This document shows positions 15,101-17,946 of a stretch of 17,946 bases of DNA, piece by piece. A program made the position numbers and the translations under genes. The notes beneath the pieces are model-generated. The model saw nothing but the letters and a program-made list of their open reading frames with translations, searched no databases and was not told the DNA's origin. The stretch comes from Pseudomonadota bacterium (GTDB lineage: Bacteria > Pseudomonadota > Alphaproteobacteria > Rhizobiales > Devosiaceae). Position 1 is the stretch's first letter; each line of letters begins with the position of its first letter. The stretch lies in contig JAEWCE010000228.1 in the NCBI GenBank assembly GCA_023390785.1, positions 1 through 17,946 of the forward strand. Reading direction: 5' to 3'.

Positions 15101-15705
15101 GTCTTACCCTTGTCGAATTTGGTGGTGCTCACGCGCACCGCATAGGCGGCGTGATCGACGCTGGCGTTGCCTGAAAAGCTGAACGGTCCCTGCAGCGCGT
15201 CCAGCTTGAGCTGGCCGTTGATGCCGTCGGCCGCGTAGACGGCGCCTGAGCGCAGGTCGGTCAGGCGGACCGAGCCCGACTCCACATTGGCATTGGCGAT
15301 CGAGACGTTCGACTGGCCTTGCCCCGCGATGGCGATACCGGAGCTGATGCTGCCATCGGCGGCGATGGCGAGATCAACGACGGGGTGGTTGAGGGTGAGG
15401 CTCGTGACCTTGTACTGGTCGCGCAGGAAATCGAGCAGCGAGAACTCGGCATCGACCTGCTCCACCTGCAGCACGGGGGTCGATGCCGGGCCGACCCGCA
15501 CTCTGGTGAATTCGAGCTTGGGCGCCGGCAGCAGCGTCAGATGGATGTCGCCCTCGATCGCCACCTCGGTGCCGAAGGCCTCGGCTGCCATGGTCTGCAG
15601 CCGGTCGCGATAGTCGCCCCATTGGATGAAGCGCGGCACGACGAAGGCCGCGCCGATGGCAAGGATGACCAGCACCCCGATGGCGATGAACAGGCGGTTA
15701 AGCAC
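12145..15705 (-). CDS. AsmA family protein (very large envelope protein)
   Basis: From the GTG at 15705 this encodes about 1186 residues. It starts MLNRLFIAIGVLVILAIGAA, an N-terminal membrane anchor (residues 3-24), followed by the AsmA signature FVVPRFIQWGDYRDRLQTMA, a segment with FGTEVAIEGDI, then LTLLPAPKLEFTRVRVG. A long beta-strand-rich body follows, with many repeated LxxLNGxxx-like strands, consistent with the AsmA/TamB-type superfamily whose members span the periplasm and are linked to lipid transport and outer-membrane assembly. The C-terminal AsmA segment has GTGSYTVNGFSVAQFDPGVF and the typical ANGTLRSPNLAIAGDGARIF. It ends in an Ala/Arg/Glu-rich probable coiled coil of about 70 residues. 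A TTG at 15723 would add six residues; the GTG gives the usual family start. It converges on the RHH gene with an 18-base overlap. Its exact substrate is unknown. Confidence 0.9.
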   Translation of the reverse strand: MLNRLFIAIGVLVILAIGAAFVVPRFIQWGDYRDRLQTMAAEAFGTEVAIEGDIHLTLLPAPKLEFTRVRVGPASTPVLQVEQVDAEFSLLDFLRDQYKVTSLTLNHPVVDLAIAADGSISSGIAIAGQGQSNVSIANANVESGSVRLTDLRSGAVYAADGINGQLKLDALQGPFSFSGNASVDHAAYAVRVSTTKFDKGKTTLALFVKADNQSFTLDSSGTLTLGAVPRYLGDLTYRAPPPRPKAGETVDAGRGDFVLTGKVDAGAERVLLSDYVALPDENRAAMRLTGAGELKLGKAVSFNAIVSGGVVALPPRDATKELTDPPYELVRLLGEMPLPPIPPVKGTIGLDITELNLRAVSLRELRLDAATDTKGWTITDFTATLPGATRLELTGNLGIADGKPIFAGGLSLDSQQLDRLAAMWRKPTAADPLLGQAGSLKASVALSSDTLTLGNGTLIVGGINQGFDAQIGFAQPRRLKLDVHFTTLGPEESNTLQALLPDMTGSGSFGATFPKGELDLSAGKAALFGLDGTNLQAHATWEGGVLEFQKLSAEDFGGAQFDARLTAFGTLAAPELSGTGMIKLEADAPVLDTLLDVIHTPAAVADFLRNSLPADLNVQLDAPAGDGGQVLNVSGRLSASDVKLEARLGAGIANALAAPIAARLSMSSQSSLLMTRQLGLGASSIFGDGTPLQLNATVEGVPSNSYETHVTLAGGDDHISFDGNVIAGDFTRISGTGALDVKLADPAVVAQMLGAGGLYLPPLAGTADLEFSGADQASLSRIAVPGASGNLTFTRNGAQTAVTGALALDALDAHALVPALAGAASTVSAAGSLWPEGPIDIGAAPRTGTGRIDVTVAALDNGGRPLLSDVKFGYDWDAQSLHLRNLSGGIGGGTLGADITVCCSSAALPDKQVSGRLSLAGVALDAVAPAAIGNALDGTLDATAQFDGSGETLDEAIAAMTGTGSYTVNGFSVAQFDPGVFLAAGALSGVVDLPAEALTTTVTEKLKAGPFSAPSLTGSFTIANGTLRSPNLAIAGDGARIFGGATLSLKDLVLDAHYAMSPTGKVDPTSAIDATTAEVDAALKGPLWAPAATYDVAALVDGMKIKANEVELARLEQIKAEADARARAALELRARRDAVQPGLSVAGGGEALRLAQEAAAVEAARKAAEAAKRAAASSAEPLDLGL

Positions 15706-15849
15706 GTGCCCGGCGACCCCCAAAACGAGCGTCGAGTGTAGGCAAGCCGCTTCGGCGCGTCACCCGTGCAATGGCTTGCCTCCACGGCAGAATTTGGGCC
15801 CTCGACCGGCCTTTTGCGGGCGCTTTGCATGGTGTTTCCGGGCCCCAGC

Positions 15850-15861
15850 GCCTATATAGGC
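15850..15861. promoter_or_regulatory. Palindromic TATATA element upstream of uvrD
   Basis: GCCTATATAGGC is a perfect 12-base palindrome containing TATATA/CTATAT, the rhizobial -10 hexamer, 33 bases before the helicase ATG. It resembles the one at the hflK promoter. A convincing -35 at 16-18 bases is not seen on either strand: TTGCAT at 15825 is 22 bases away, and a CTTGAC on the minus strand is about 25 bases away. It may be a -10 element or a protein-binding site. Confidence 0.3.
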
Positions 15862-15894
15862 TCGACCAGAACAAAAAGAGATTCGTCAAGCCGC

Positions 15895-17946
<2,052 letters not shown>

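Overview
The window looks like ordinary chromosomal housekeeping DNA from a high-GC alphaproteobacterium, most likely of the order Hyphomicrobiales (Rhizobiales). Three things point there: a circularly permuted, two-piece tmRNA gene; an alphaproteobacterial-type SspB; and the gene neighbourhood thyA / folA / hflK / hflC / Do protease / serB / miaA, which I recall as conserved in Rhizobiales. A Devosia-like organism would fit, but this is an inference from content and not a database match.

Layout from left to right. Bases 1-60 are low-complexity G/C and homopolymer runs and look like a poor contig end, followed by a small DUF4180 gene (+). A MATE efflux transporter (+) then meets miaA (-) tail to tail with a 4-base overlap. 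miaA and serB (+) diverge with only 14 bases between their start codons. serB converges on a DegP/Do-type periplasmic protease (-). Upstream of the protease on the minus strand lie hflC and hflK, the SPFH membrane pair that controls FtsH. hflC is interrupted by an in-frame TAG at codon 205. A terminator-like hairpin separates hflC from the protease gene. hflK has its own good sigma-70-type promoter overlapping the end of folA.

Bases 7609-10467 (-) form one tightly packed unit, thyA - DUF4424 - GNAT acetyltransferase - folA, in which all three junctions are 4-base ATGA overlaps. ThyA and FolA are the two enzymes of the thymidylate/folate cycle; the exported DUF4424 protein and the acetyltransferase between them are unexplained partners. 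A RidA-like gene (+) diverges from thyA.

Bases about 11040-11365 (+) hold the permuted ssrA (tmRNA) gene with a recognisable promoter. Its acceptor piece, ending in CCA, comes first, then a short spacer, then the coding piece with the tag frame ANDNYAKVALAA. sspB, encoding the adaptor that takes ssrA-tagged proteins to ClpXP, follows directly, then a small ribbon-helix-helix gene. A very large AsmA-family gene (-) converges on this cluster with an 18-base overlap. A UvrD/PcrA-type helicase gene (+) runs off the right edge.

The window contains no mobile element, CRISPR array, phage gene or defence island that I can see. The items most worth a second look are the amber codon in hflC, the ssrA-sspB pairing with its tag sequence, and the translationally coupled thyA-DUF4424-GNAT-folA unit.
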